The notes under the pieces are model-generated. The model was not told the origin of the DNA, searched no databases, and saw only the letters and a program-made list of their open reading frames with translations. The position numbers were made by a program, and so were the translations under genes. From CAUVKI01 sp963552605 (lineage in GTDB: Bacteria; Bacillota; Clostridia; Tissierellales; Peptoniphilaceae), in NCBI GenBank assembly GCA_963552605.1, contig CAUVKI010000017.1, positions 1-36,116 on the forward strand: a DNA stretch of 36,116 bases, in the 5' to 3' direction. Below, piece after piece: positions 15,950 to 25,193 of the stretch (positions within the stretch are counted from its first letter, which is position 1; each line of letters starts with the position of its first letter).

Positions 15950-15962
15950 TTCCAAGTTGGAA
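15950..15962. promoter_or_regulatory. Palindrome in the gap before the response regulator
   Basis: TTCCAA and TTGGAA form perfect arms around one G, 120 bases upstream of the regulator start. The surrounding 188-base gap is very AT-rich. It could be a regulator binding site, but a single site is weak evidence. Confidence 0.3.
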
Positions 15963-16018
15963 CAAATTTGGCAGTCTTTCTTATATTGCTCATTGAAAAG
16001 CTATTGATATCGTGTATC

Positions 16019-17404
16019 CTAATTACTCCTTATCGCATCAAGAGCGGAAAGTTTTGTGGCACGCCTTGCAGGGAAATATCCTGCGATTATTCCCACCAAT
16101 GCGGTCATCGCCACAGCCGCGACAACCAACCACAAAGGCACATAGCTCAAACTTTTAAGCTTCTCTCCATTGAAACTGAATTGTTCGGCAATAGGTGAAT
16201 TTTCAAGCAGCTTGCTTATAAAAAAACTTGCGCCGAAAGAAATGACCGCTCCTATAAAACCTCCCAAAGCTCCTATAAACGCCGCTTCAAACAAAAACAG
16301 GTTTCTGATATCCTGAATGCTCGCCCCTATAACTTTCATAACACCTATTTCTTTGGTGCGCTCATAGATACTCATAATCATAGTGTTCGTTATTCCTATG
16401 GCGGCTACTATCAATGAAATCGCTCCTATCCCTCCAAGCACCAATTGTATTACATTGGTAAATTTATTGAAGCTTTTTAGCTGATCCAATGCGGATTCTG
16501 TTCTAAAGTCTTCCGCTTTTATGCTCTCATTTACGGAGTCCACCAATTCAGGCTCTTTCACTTTTACGGAAACATAGCTGTATTTATTCTTATTTCTGGA
16601 TCTCCTCGAATCTTCCGAAGAAGATTCTTGAGAACCCTTTTCCGCTTTTTCCTTTGCCTTGCGATAGGCTTCAAATGATTTAATGGGAAAGAATGCCGAA
16701 TAAGCCGATTCATAATCTTCAGATTGTTTAAGAATTCCGACCACCTTTATCCTATGCTGGGGAAGCTTCTTTTCCTGACCGCCATCACTCCACGGATCTT
16801 TAGACTCCTGATGACCGTAGGAGTAGTCATAGGTAAATATAAAGGGTTTGTTTATATCCACCGCTTTTCCGTCGTTTTCCCAAATTCCCTGTCGCAGTGC
16901 GGCTATACTTCTGAAAGCTCTTGCCGCCTCATAACCCAAGACCACGCAGTCCTTATCCCCCTCCTGAAGAAATCTTCCCTCATCCAACTTAAGCCCCATA
17001 TCTTTCATATCTGAGGGATTAACAGCTTTTATATCGGCATATAAAACATTTTTTCCCGTCGCTATAATTCCGTCATCTCGAATGACGGGAATGACAGATG
17101 AGACATCAGGTCTTCTCCTTAAATTTTTCACAAAATTATCATCAAGGATGGGGATTTTTCTGTTCATACCTCCCGTGCGAGCCTCATAACCTTCGCTCAT
17201 GTTAGAGGGCATAACTTTTATCACGCTTAGATCTGCGGTGGAGGAGAGCATCTCACGAAAAGATTTTTTTAATCCCAACCCTAGACTGAGCATTAGGACA
17301 ATTGAGGAAGAACCGATTATGACGGACAGAACGGCAAGAAAGGTCCGAAGCTTTCTTCTCCACAAATTTCTCCCGCTCATTATAAAGAGATCTTTAAATT
17401 TCAT
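16019..17404 (-). CDS. MacB/FtsX-type ABC permease
   Basis: Encodes 461 residues: a first membrane helix (about 20-45), a large extracellular MacB-like domain (about 50-320), then three helices in the FtsX core (near 328-352, 370-398 and 425-450). The cytoplasmic coupling region YERTKEIGVMKVIGAS and the PARRATKLSALDAIR ending are characteristic. Its ATG overlaps the TAA of the CARDB gene by one base. Proteins of this type do not pump through a channel but use ATP to move their extracellular domain, driving release or export of peptides, lipoproteins or lipids. The CARDB protein encoded just upstream is its likely partner. Confidence 0.92.
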   Translation of the reverse strand: MKFKDLFIMSGRNLWRRKLRTFLAVLSVIIGSSSIVLMLSLGLGLKKSFREMLSSTADLSVIKVMPSNMSEGYEARTGGMNRKIPILDDNFVKNLRRRPDVSSVIPVIRDDGIIATGKNVLYADIKAVNPSDMKDMGLKLDEGRFLQEGDKDCVVLGYEAARAFRSIAALRQGIWENDGKAVDINKPFIFTYDYSYGHQESKDPWSDGGQEKKLPQHRIKVVGILKQSEDYESAYSAFFPIKSFEAYRKAKEKAEKGSQESSSEDSRRSRNKNKYSYVSVKVKEPELVDSVNESIKAEDFRTESALDQLKSFNKFTNVIQLVLGGIGAISLIVAAIGITNTMIMSIYERTKEIGVMKVIGASIQDIRNLFLFEAAFIGALGGFIGAVISFGASFFISKLLENSPIAEQFSFNGEKLKSLSYVPLWLVVAAVAMTALVGIIAGYFPARRATKLSALDAIRSN

Positions 17405-19560
17405 TATTTATCTCCGTCTTTATCCAAATCGTCAATGGTGAGTTCGCTCGCTTCCTTTTTTCTTCTAATCTTCTTTATTACAAAAATGATGACACCTATT
17501 ATCACCAAAACAATTACTATCATAAGAATCGGTTTTTTCAGCTTATTATCAGGTTTTTTCATATCGGGATAGATAGGGTTTCCGTCCTTATCAAGCGGGA
17601 GAGGATTTCCGTTTTCGTCAGTCGGAACGGAGGGAATCGATTCATCTACACGCATTTTAAATTCCTTCTCCACTTTTTTTATCTGACCCGTTTGATCCTC
17701 ATAAGTAAAGACGAGCTTTCCTTTTTGTTCTCCCGCTTCTGTGGGGAAAAGAGAAGTGTCAAACCTTTCGGTTGCTCCGCTCTTAAAATTTCCCACATAG
17801 TATTCGCCGGTGGGAGAGTTAAAATCTCCCTCAAGTTTTACCATCATATTATATAAGGTAACTTTCCCCGTATTATAGAACGGCACTGAGAAAGGAACTT
17901 CCTCACCCACAAAACCGTCCTCCGGCAATGTAAGTTCTCCAACCTGAAGTCTTGCCTGCTGAACTACCGGCACTCCTATAAGCTCCTTTGCGGTGTAGGG
18001 GTTATTTGCCATATCCTCGTACTCGAAATTCGCCTCCAGTATGTGAGTTTTCGCCATTGCGTCGGGTATGGTAAACATTGTGATATGTTTTTCCACTTTG
18101 CCCTTTGGAGGAATTTTGTCTATATAAAAAGTGTTTGAACTGTCAACCGGTGTGAATACGGAGGAATTTTGAGTTTCCTGTGCTCCCGTGGCGGAACTTG
18201 ATGCGGGACTTGTGAGAAATATTTTTATATTCTTCACGGCTTTTTCCGAATTGGTATTGAAAAAGGTGAGGTTCATTGCAAAATTTTGCCCCGCCTCGAC
18301 CAACGAGGGTTCAAAAGAATACTTTTCAATAATCAATTTCGGGGTGGAAAGCTTCCCCTCTTCCCCTTTTTTGTCAATTCCCTTTATGAAAATTCCTATA
18401 AACTGATTTACTACCACCGCACTTTCGGGTTTTGAGGGGTCTTCATTCATTGAAACCGAAATTTCCACAGGGTAATTATTCGTGGCTGCTGCGGGAGACG
18501 CCATAAATTCAAATTTCAAACTCTTTATCTCTCCCGGATATATGGACGGAAAAATAACCGTTGAAACCGTTTTTGATATCAATCCGCTCTGATCCGAGGG
18601 AGCGGCTTTTACTTTGACATCTCTTGCCTCGGTGTTGCCCTGATTTCTCACATCAAAAGTCAATACGGCGGTCTTTCCGAGTACCAAAGTGCCGCTTGGA
18701 GCTTTGAGATTTTCTATCACCAAACTTGCATTTTGATTGTAGCCTTTCTTTATGGTGAAGAAAAGCGAACTTTCATTTGATACGGTCTGCCCTTCGGGGG
18801 TTGTGTAGGAAAGAGTATATTTAAGCTCTCTCGACCCGGTTTTTGCATTTTGTTCGGCTTGAAGATAAAAAGTTACAAATTGCCTTTCTCCGGGAGAGAG
18901 CTTGGAAATACTCTCGCTTGAAAGTCCTCTGGAAAGATAAACTTCGCTATCCTTAAGTCCTCCGAGAGAAAGAGAAATATTTCTCGCAGGGTCGATTCCG
19001 TCATTCGCCACTTCAAAAGTTACTATAAAAGCTTGACCCGACATAATATCCGATGACGGAGCAATTTTTACATCGGTGGTGGTAAGTACATTTGAGCGAT
19101 CCCTCTTTGCCACATTCACTATAATATTCACTGTAAGTTTTTGCATTGAGCCGTTTTTTCCGTCATAGGACTGATAGTCGATAGTCATAGGAAGAATTTT
19201 TGTGCCGGGAGTTGCGGAATCTGAAACTCCCAATTTAAAATTCACCGTATCCGAACCGTTTATGGGAATTATATGTCTTGTAAAGTTTGTGGTTTCATCA
19301 AGCGGATATACGGAGCCGTCTGAAGACGGCGCAAGGGTTGAGTTGATATTTATTGCATTTCCGTTTCCCACATTGTTGATGGAGAAAGAAACCGAAACGG
19401 TTTCCCCGGGATTTGCCTGATACATAGTCTTTCCGCTTGCGGTAAGCCTTGCCAGTCCGAAATTGATTTCAGATGAAGTTCCGCTACCTTCCGCATAAAC
19501 CGAAACACTTGAAAACAAAATAAGTAATGCCGTTATTAAGCTTGTAATCTTAGTTTTCAT
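17404..19560 (-). CDS. CARDB-repeat surface protein with C-terminal membrane anchor, partner of the ABC permease
   Basis: Encodes 718 residues: a signal peptide (MKTKITSLITALLILFSSVSVYA), then about five beta-sandwich repeats of 110-125 residues of the CARDB/NPCBM-associated (COG1361) kind, each with a pattern like NVGNGNA, NDGIDPA or NQGNTEA followed by aromatic and PGE motifs. A Pro/Asp linker, one membrane helix (about 678-697) and a short charged tail (DDLDKDGDK) follow. It therefore forms a long rod outside the cell, held by one helix. It overlaps the ATPase gene by 11 bases and the permease gene by one, so all three are co-translated. By position it replaces the MacA-type adaptor and may bind the cargo or span the wall. 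Confidence 0.82.
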   Translation of the reverse strand: MKTKITSLITALLILFSSVSVYAEGSGTSSEINFGLARLTASGKTMYQANPGETVSVSFSINNVGNGNAININSTLAPSSDGSVYPLDETTNFTRHIIPINGSDTVNFKLGVSDSATPGTKILPMTIDYQSYDGKNGSMQKLTVNIIVNVAKRDRSNVLTTTDVKIAPSSDIMSGQAFIVTFEVANDGIDPARNISLSLGGLKDSEVYLSRGLSSESISKLSPGERQFVTFYLQAEQNAKTGSRELKYTLSYTTPEGQTVSNESSLFFTIKKGYNQNASLVIENLKAPSGTLVLGKTAVLTFDVRNQGNTEARDVKVKAAPSDQSGLISKTVSTVIFPSIYPGEIKSLKFEFMASPAAATNNYPVEISVSMNEDPSKPESAVVVNQFIGIFIKGIDKKGEEGKLSTPKLIIEKYSFEPSLVEAGQNFAMNLTFFNTNSEKAVKNIKIFLTSPASSSATGAQETQNSSVFTPVDSSNTFYIDKIPPKGKVEKHITMFTIPDAMAKTHILEANFEYEDMANNPYTAKELIGVPVVQQARLQVGELTLPEDGFVGEEVPFSVPFYNTGKVTLYNMMVKLEGDFNSPTGEYYVGNFKSGATERFDTSLFPTEAGEQKGKLVFTYEDQTGQIKKVEKEFKMRVDESIPSVPTDENGNPLPLDKDGNPIYPDMKKPDNKLKKPILMIVIVLVIIGVIIFVIKKIRRKKEASELTIDDLDKDGDK

Positions 19561-20263
19561 TAAATCCTCCTTGAGGTGATTTTTCTTCTACTCTTTCAAC
19601 CAACCCGTCTCTTATATGCACCACACGATCCGCATAATCTTTGAGTTCATTGTTATGGGTTACGATAATCAGAGTCTGATGATATTTCGATGCCATACCC
19701 GTAATAAGATTCATTATTTCTTCCGTAGTCTTGGTATCCAAATTTCCCGTGGGCTCATCGCAAAATACTATCTTAGGCTTATCCACGAAAGCCCTCGCTA
19801 TGGAAACACGCTGTTGCTGTCCTCCGCTCATCTCCTGCGGTTTATGATATAGCCTCTCCCCAAGCCCCACGGCATTGAGGATTTCTTTCGCCTGCTGCTC
19901 TCGTTGTTTTTTGGGAACTCCCCGAAAAGTAAGTCCCAAAAAAACATTTTCCATTGCATTAAGAGTGGGGATAAGATTATAGGATTGGAATACAAACCCG
20001 ACATTTAACTGTCTGAATTTGGTGATCTTCTCCTCGCTGAAATTTTGTATTCCCTTTCCGGCAATCAAAATTTCACCGCTTGTAGGTTTCTCAAGTCCCG
20101 CCATCATATTAAGCAGGGTGGACTTTCCCGAACCTGAAGGACCGAGGAGCATAACGCACTCGTCCTTCTCTATCCCGAAAGATACCCCTCTCAAAGCCGA
20201 AACCTTTTCCTTTCCCATACGATAAATTTTTACTACATTCTTTAATTCAATAAAAGATGACAT
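19550..20263 (-). CDS. LolD/MacB-type ABC ATPase
   Basis: Encodes 237 residues. The ATG of MSSFIELKN is preceded by GGGAGGGG; an upstream in-frame start at 20335 would add a hydrophobic run unlike this family. Walker A GPSGSGKST, Q-loop VFQSYNLIPTLN, signature MSGGQQQR, Walker B VFCDEPTGNLD and H-loop VTHN are all intact. The sequence groups with LolD/MacB/FtsE-like ATPases that work with FtsX-fold permeases, matching the permease two genes downstream. It opens a three-gene operon in which each gene overlaps the next. A TGTTATACT extended -10 lies 30-40 bases upstream. Confidence 0.95.
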   Translation of the reverse strand: MSSFIELKNVVKIYRMGKEKVSALRGVSFGIEKDECVMLLGPSGSGKSTLLNMMAGLEKPTSGEILIAGKGIQNFSEEKITKFRQLNVGFVFQSYNLIPTLNAMENVFLGLTFRGVPKKQREQQAKEILNAVGLGERLYHKPQEMSGGQQQRVSIARAFVDKPKIVFCDEPTGNLDTKTTEEIMNLITGMASKYHQTLIIVTHNNELKDYADRVVHIRDGLVERVEEKSPQGGFNEN

Positions 20264-20294
20264 AGCCCCTCCCTTCTTAATTAAAAACAAATCA

Positions 20295-20303
20295 AGTATA
20301 ACA
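20295..20303 (-). promoter_or_regulatory. Extended -10 promoter for the LolD-CARDB-MacB operon
   Basis: On the - strand, TGTTATACT lies about 32 bases upstream of the ATPase start; the -35 region is poor. The rest of the 272-base gap up to carD is AT-rich and holds only the carD promoter. Confidence 0.45.
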
Positions 20304-20481
20304 TACAGAATAAAAAATAATCTTACGAAAATCAAAAATGTTAATTAAGCAAGCCCTTAGAGAGAAGAATATATGCAGCCTATAAATTTTTAAAGAGGCT
20401 AAATCAAAAGCTCCAAGCGAAAAATCCTATATTGCAAATTGGGTTTTTAAATGTCAATATTTTCAAACAAGTTTTTATTAT

Positions 20482-20510
20482 TTGACTTGATTAAAAATTT
20501 ATGCTAAAAT
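20482..20510 (+). promoter_or_regulatory. carD promoter
   Basis: TTGACT (20482-20487), a 17-base spacer, and TAAAAT (20505-20510) with an upstream TG; AAAGGAGG follows at 20521 and the ATG at 20536. Confidence 0.75.
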
Positions 20511-20535
20511 CTTTCCCGAGAAAGGAGGAGAGAAG

Positions 20536-21018
20536 ATGTTGAAAGTGGGAGATAAAGTGGTCTATCCGATGCACGGCGCGGGTATTATCAAAAAAATCGA
20601 GACAAAGGAAATGGGAGATGAAACTGCTGAATATGTTGTGATAGAATTTACCGGAGGGCTTAAACTCATGGTTCCCGAAAAAAATGCAACTGCCGTGGGA
20701 TTAAGAGGACTATCTTCCGAAGAGGATCTGAAAAGAGTATATGAAATTCTCTCCGAGAGTATTTCCAGTATGCCCCCGAATTGGAATAAGAGATATAGAG
20801 AAAATATGGAGCGTATAAAGAGCGGAGATATCTGCAAGGTTGCGGAGGTCGTAAAAAATCTTATGATTTTGGACGCAAAAAAACCCCTCTCAACAGGAGA
20901 GAGAAAACTTCTCAATTCCGCAAGAAACACCCTTATTTCCGAGATGGCTATGATAAGCGACAGAGAATATTCGGAGGTTTTAAAAGAGGTAGAAGGTATA
21001 GTTTCAGGTTCAAAATAA
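20536..21018 (+). CDS. CarD/CdnL-family RNA polymerase-binding regulator
   Basis: Encodes 160 residues. The N-terminal Tudor-like RNA polymerase-interaction domain is clear (FKVGDKVVYP-like start, MHGAGIIKKIE, FTGGLKLMVPEKNA, VGLRG), and the C-terminal helical DNA-binding domain has the conserved Trp (PPNWNKRYREN), LMILDAKKPLSTGERKLL and a final helix. Length and domain order fit CdnL proteins, which bind the polymerase beta subunit and stabilise open promoter complexes, often at rRNA and stress-linked promoters. It has its own strong promoter. Its stop codon lies inside the 3' end of the convergent hemW gene (nine-base overlap), so neither gene has room for a separate terminator. Confidence 0.92.
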   Translation: MLKVGDKVVYPMHGAGIIKKIETKEMGDETAEYVVIEFTGGLKLMVPEKNATAVGLRGLSSEEDLKRVYEILSESISSMPPNWNKRYRENMERIKSGDICKVAEVVKNLMILDAKKPLSTGERKLLNSARNTLISEMAMISDREYSEVLKEVEGIVSGSK

Positions 21019-22140
21019 AAATTCAATCTCGCACTTGTTTGAAAGATCCCGCCCCAAGGCGGTTTCTCTGAAAAAAGTTTTGTCCTCTTCCGCCAAACCT
21101 TGGCGGATTAATTTTTTTCTCGCCAAGTTGTAGACCTCATCGAAATCCTCGGAAAATTTTTCTTTGAATGCTTTTTTTGAAATTCCCTCCGTCTTTCTAA
21201 GCCCGAAAATTGCAAAGTCCTCCATCTCGTCTTTTTCACTCTGAAATTCTCCGACAACGCTCGGTGAGTTGGAAAAAGCGATATATTCTTTAAGAGAAGA
21301 AGTATTTTTCTTTCTGATGTGATTAAAATAAGAAGAAGCTCCCGCCCCCAGTCCCAAGTATTCACCAAGCTCCCAATATTTTAAATTATGCCGACAGTGA
21401 AAGCTCTCTCTTTCAAAATTTGAAATTTCATACTGCAAAAAACCCTCACGTTTTAGAGAATTGCAGATATAATGATACATCTCCCGATCCGTTTCTTCAG
21501 AGGGAAACGCCTCGGGATTTTTTTTTGCGAACTCGGAAATCAAAGTTCCCTCTTCCAAAATCAAACTGTAATATGAAATGTGCTTGGGATAAAAAGAAAG
21601 AAGGATTTCCAAATCCTTCTTCAAATCTTCCATAGACTGATTGGGCAAAGCCATCATCATATCAATGTTATAATTATCCGCCCTCGAGCTTAGGAGCTTT
21701 ATTGCGGACTTCGCTTCGGAGCTGTCGTGAACACGCCCTATAAGTTTCAACTTCTCATCATCAAAGCTTTGCACACCCAGACTGAAACGATTTATTCCGC
21801 TTTTGACATACTCCGAAAGTTTTCTTTCATCTAAAGAATCGGGATTTATCTCAATTGAAATTTCCGCATTATCTTCAACACCAAAACAATCTCGCAGTAA
21901 GCTAAGCGTGTCGGTTATCTCCTTTGCGTCCGCAATCGAGGGAGTGCCTCCTCCGATAAATACAGTATCCACATTTCTATGGGAAAGAAACTCGCCCATA
22001 AAAACTATTTCCCTTTTCAATGCTGAAAAATACTCTTCTATATCCCCACTCTCATAGGACAAAAAATCACAATAGCCGCATTTCTTTCTGCAAAAGGGAA
22101 TGTGAATATATATCCCCAGCGAATTATTTAGGCTCTTCAT
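21010..22140 (-). CDS. hemW: HemW, radical SAM haem chaperone
   Basis: Encodes 376 residues. The radical SAM cluster motif is C17-x3-C21-x2-C24 in IPFCRKKCGYCDF, followed by VFIGGGTPS, a SIEINPD strand, NRFSLGVQSFDD and YNIDMMMALPNQS, all typical of HemW (formerly miscalled HemN, coproporphyrinogen III dehydrogenase). Bacterial HemW binds haem and delivers it to respiratory or other haemoproteins. The C-terminal domain (GLGAGASSYF, FGLRKTEGIS) is complete. It overlaps the end of lepA by 17 bases with no clear ribosome site of its own, implying translational coupling. lepA-hemW is a conserved gene pair in Bacillota. The 3' end overlaps convergent carD. Confidence 0.93.
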   Translation of the reverse strand: MKSLNNSLGIYIHIPFCRKKCGYCDFLSYESGDIEEYFSALKREIVFMGEFLSHRNVDTVFIGGGTPSIADAKEITDTLSLLRDCFGVEDNAEISIEINPDSLDERKLSEYVKSGINRFSLGVQSFDDEKLKLIGRVHDSSEAKSAIKLLSSRADNYNIDMMMALPNQSMEDLKKDLEILLSFYPKHISYYSLILEEGTLISEFAKKNPEAFPSEETDREMYHYICNSLKREGFLQYEISNFERESFHCRHNLKYWELGEYLGLGAGASSYFNHIRKKNTSSLKEYIAFSNSPSVVGEFQSEKDEMEDFAIFGLRKTEGISKKAFKEKFSEDFDEVYNLARKKLIRQGLAEEDKTFFRETALGRDLSNKCEIEFLF

Positions 22141-23926
22141 ATTTCAACACGGATATGAAAGCGTCCTGCGGAACCTCAACTTTTCCTATGGAGCGCATTC
22201 TCTTCTTTCCCGCTTTTTGCTTTTCAAGGAGTTTTTTCTTTCTTGAGATATCTCCTCCATAACATTTTGCAAGCACATCTTTTCTTAAAGCTCTCACCGT
22301 TTCTCTTGCGATAATCTTTGAACCTATGGTGGCTTGAATGGGAATGGCAAATTGATGACGGGGGATTTCTTCGACCAATCTCTCGCAGATCATTCTCCCC
22401 CTCTCATATGCCTTATCCTTATGCACAATCAGAGAAAAAGCGTCAACGGCTTCGCCGTTTACCAGTATGTCGAGCTTCACAAGTTCCGCCTCTCTATATC
22501 CCGTAAGATCGTAATCAAGCGACGCATATCCTCTGGTTTTAGATTTCAAAGCGTCAAAGAAATCGTAAATCACCTCATTAAGAGGCATTTCAAAGTGCAT
22601 AGTAAGCCTGTTTACATCAAGGTATTCCATATTCAAAAAAGTGCCTCGCTTGTTGTTTGTCAGATCCATAATCGTTCCGACATATTCCTTAGGGGTTATG
22701 ATATCCGCTTTGACTATCGGCTCTTCCATAAGGAGAATTTCACTCTCCGGCGGCATATTCGAGGGGTTTTGCACCTCAAGTTTCGAGCCGTTGGTCTTTG
22801 TTATGTGATATATAACCGAGGGAGCGGTCGAGATTAATGACAAATCAAATTCCCGACTAAGCCTTTCAAGAATTATTTCCATATGCAAAAGTCCAAGAAA
22901 TCCGCATCTGAAGCCATATCCCAAAGCTTGAGAAGATTCTTTTTCAAATACCAAAGAAGCATCGCTGACTTTAAGTTTCTCCAAGGCATCTCTCACTTCG
23001 GAATATTCCTCTCCCTCTGCGGGATATATTCCGGAATAAACCATAGGAAGCACTTCCTTATATCCGGGGCAGGGGCTTTCGGTAGGATTTTCCACATCCG
23101 TAATAGTATCTCCCACTCTTGCATCTTTCACATCTTTTATGCTTGCACAAAGATATCCCACATCTCCCGCCGCTAAAATTTCCGTCGAGTTATGCCTGCG
23201 GGTTACAAAACCCACCTCGTCCACTTCGTATTCCTTTCCCGACGCCATCATTTTTATAATCGAGCCTTTTTTGACCGCTCCGTCATAAACTCTTATGAAA
23301 CATACAACTCCTCTGTAAGCATCATATGAAGAGTCAAAAATAAGTGCCTTAAGCGGTTTTTCTCTGTCGCCCTTCGGAGCGGGGATTTGTGTGACTATCG
23401 CCTCAAGCACTTGGTCTATATTAAGTCCCTCTTTTGCGGAAATAAGGGGAGCTTTTTCGGTGTCAAGCCCTATTATATCTTCTATCTCGTTCTTTACCGC
23501 CTCCGTATCGGCACTGGGGAGGTCGATCTTGTTTATGACCGGAACTATTTCCAAATCCTGCTCCAAAGCCAGATATACATTTGAAAGGGTTTGAGCTTCA
23601 ACTCCCTGAGTTGCGTCCACCACAAGCACAGCTCCCTCGCACGCCGCAAGAGATCTTGATACCTCATAGGTGAAATCGACATGCCCCGGAGTGTCTATAA
23701 GATTTATCTCATAATCCTTTCCGTCTTTCGCTTTATAATTAAGACGGATTGCTTTAAGCTTGATAGTAATTCCTCTCTCTCTCTCAAGCTCCATACTGTC
23801 AAGCACCTGTTCTTTCATCTCTCTCTTTTCAATTGCATTCGTAGCTTCTATCAATCTGTCCGCAAGAGTTGATTTTCCGTGGTCGATATGCGCAATAATG
23901 CTGAAATTTCTTATATTTTTATTCAC
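22124..23926 (-). CDS. lepA: Elongation factor 4 (LepA) GTPase
   Basis: Encodes 600 residues, the normal length. GTPase motifs: G1 AHIDHGKST near residue 11, switch I [8 protein letters not shown], G3 DTPGHVDF and G4 NKIDLP. The LepA-specific C-terminal domain is complete ([30 protein letters not shown]-like block ending near [10 protein letters not shown]). LepA binds ribosomes and helps initiation or back-translocation under ionic stress; it is membrane-associated in many bacteria. It lies 15 bases after lepB and overlaps hemW, in the middle of a seven-gene operon. Confidence 0.97.
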   Translation of the reverse strand: [600 protein letters not shown]

Positions 23927-23941
23927 TCATTAAATCTCCTC

Positions 23942-24481
23942 TTAAAAATTTCTTATTCTGGTAAAGGGAAAAAATCTGAACATCGCAATGCTCACTATAC
24001 TGTTTTCATCAATCGGTCCCAATATCCTGCTATCGGTAGAGCCTCCGGGATTTCTGTTATCCCCCAAAACAAACACAAATCCTTTGGGAACCTCATAATA
24101 GCTTTGAAGTCCGCTGTCCGTATAGACTCCCGGGTCTATATAATTTTCATCAAGCTCTTTGTCGTTTACAAGCACTTTTCCGTCAACAAATTCCACGGTG
24201 TCCCCCGAAAGTGCTATCACCCGCTTTATAAAGTCCTTATTGGAGTTTGGAGCGTGAAATGTGATAATCTCTCCTCTTTCAGGTTTTCTCATTCTCAGCA
24301 CTATCTTATTCACAATAAGTCTGTCTCCGTTGCTTAAAGTGGGAGCCATCGAAGTTCCGTCTATTGTCGTCGAATCAAACAAAAAAGACTTGATTATCAA
24401 TGCTAAAACGATTGCAACGGCAAAGCTCTTAACCCATTCTAAGGCTTCCTCTTTCATATCCTTGTTCTCCTTGCTCATCAT
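23942..24481 (-). CDS. lepB: Signal peptidase I
   Basis: Encodes 179 residues (178 if the second Met is used). One N-terminal membrane helix (about 17-34) anchors the protein, and the catalytic domain lies outside. Box B DGTSMAPTL supplies nucleophile Ser44, box D DFIKRVIAL the general base Lys86, and box E GDNRNPGGSTDSR is present. The short length and single helix are typical of Gram-positive type I peptidases, which remove signal peptides from secreted proteins such as the CARDB protein of this window. A GGGCGG site precedes the start. It lies in the nth-to-hemW operon just before lepA, a common pairing. Confidence 0.95.
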   Translation of the reverse strand: MMSKENKDMKEEALEWVKSFAVAIVLALIIKSFLFDSTTIDGTSMAPTLSNGDRLIVNKIVLRMRKPERGEIITFHAPNSNKDFIKRVIALSGDTVEFVDGKVLVNDKELDENYIDPGVYTDSGLQSYYEVPKGFVFVLGDNRNPGGSTDSRILGPIDENSIVSIAMFRFFPFTRIRNF

Positions 24482-24497
24482 ATACCGCCCTTTTGAT

Positions 24498-25175
24498 TCA
24501 ATCCGCCATTTCCTTTACTAATTGCCACTGATCCCTCACCAAGTCGAGAAGCCCCTGATCGCTTCTGATAAATTCATCTTTCATCGCCATACCCATATAG
24601 GTGGACGCAGTTTTCTTATCTCCCAATTCCCTTGAAAGTTCTCCTATGAGATAGCAAAGCTCCCCTTCGTGAACGGAATCGGGAATTGCTCCCTCGCCCT
24701 CCATATAGCAGGTGATAAATCCATCTCTTGCAGTTTTCAAAAACCTTTGAGCTTCATTGCCGTTTCCCTCTTCCTCAAAAAATCTTGCTATATTCATAGC
24801 AAGATTTGCTTTTTCATAGGTTTTAAAATCCGCAATCTGAGCCGTGGCAAGTCCGAGCATAAGGGTTTGAAAAGCTTCTTTGAAAGTCCTTTCTCCTCCG
24901 TAGTTGCGTTTCACCCAAGTGGTAAGCATTGCGTCCTTTAGCCGTTTTTTTTGTGCGGGTTTCACCCTTTCCATATTCTTTTCCGTTGCCGAATATCCGC
25001 AGTTGGGGCAGACCAAAACCGAATAATAAACCGGATTGAAATCCTTAAAAATAACCCTGAGATCCGACGCCCTGCGCTCTATCTTAAGCTTGCTCATTTT
25101 GACCTTCATCGACGAAAACTTCAGTCCGCATATCGGGCATACAAATTCTTTTGAATATAAAACATCATTTCCCAT
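24498..25175 (-). CDS. DUF2225 protein with two CxxC pairs
   Basis: Encodes 225 residues. The N-terminal part has C13-x2-C16 (CPICG) and C56-x2-C59 (CPNCG), suggesting a zinc ribbon that bridges the two pairs; the rest is helical with a TPR-like pattern (ANLAMNIARFFEEEGNGNEA, LCYLIGELSRELGDKKTAST). This matches DUF2225, a family widespread in clostridia with no established function. No signal peptide or membrane helix is seen. It lies 18 bases after the VanW gene and just before lepB in the operon. Confidence 0.88.
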   Translation of the reverse strand: MGNDVLYSKEFVCPICGLKFSSMKVKMSKLKIERRASDLRVIFKDFNPVYYSVLVCPNCGYSATEKNMERVKPAQKKRLKDAMLTTWVKRNYGGERTFKEAFQTLMLGLATAQIADFKTYEKANLAMNIARFFEEEGNGNEAQRFLKTARDGFITCYMEGEGAIPDSVHEGELCYLIGELSRELGDKKTASTYMGMAMKDEFIRSDQGLLDLVRDQWQLVKEMAD

Positions 25176-25193
25176 ATCTATCTCCTTTCCAAT

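Noticed and set aside
22334..22837. 167-codon + strand frame
   Set aside because: Antisense to lepA, low-complexity His/Arg/Ser composition, no ribosome site.
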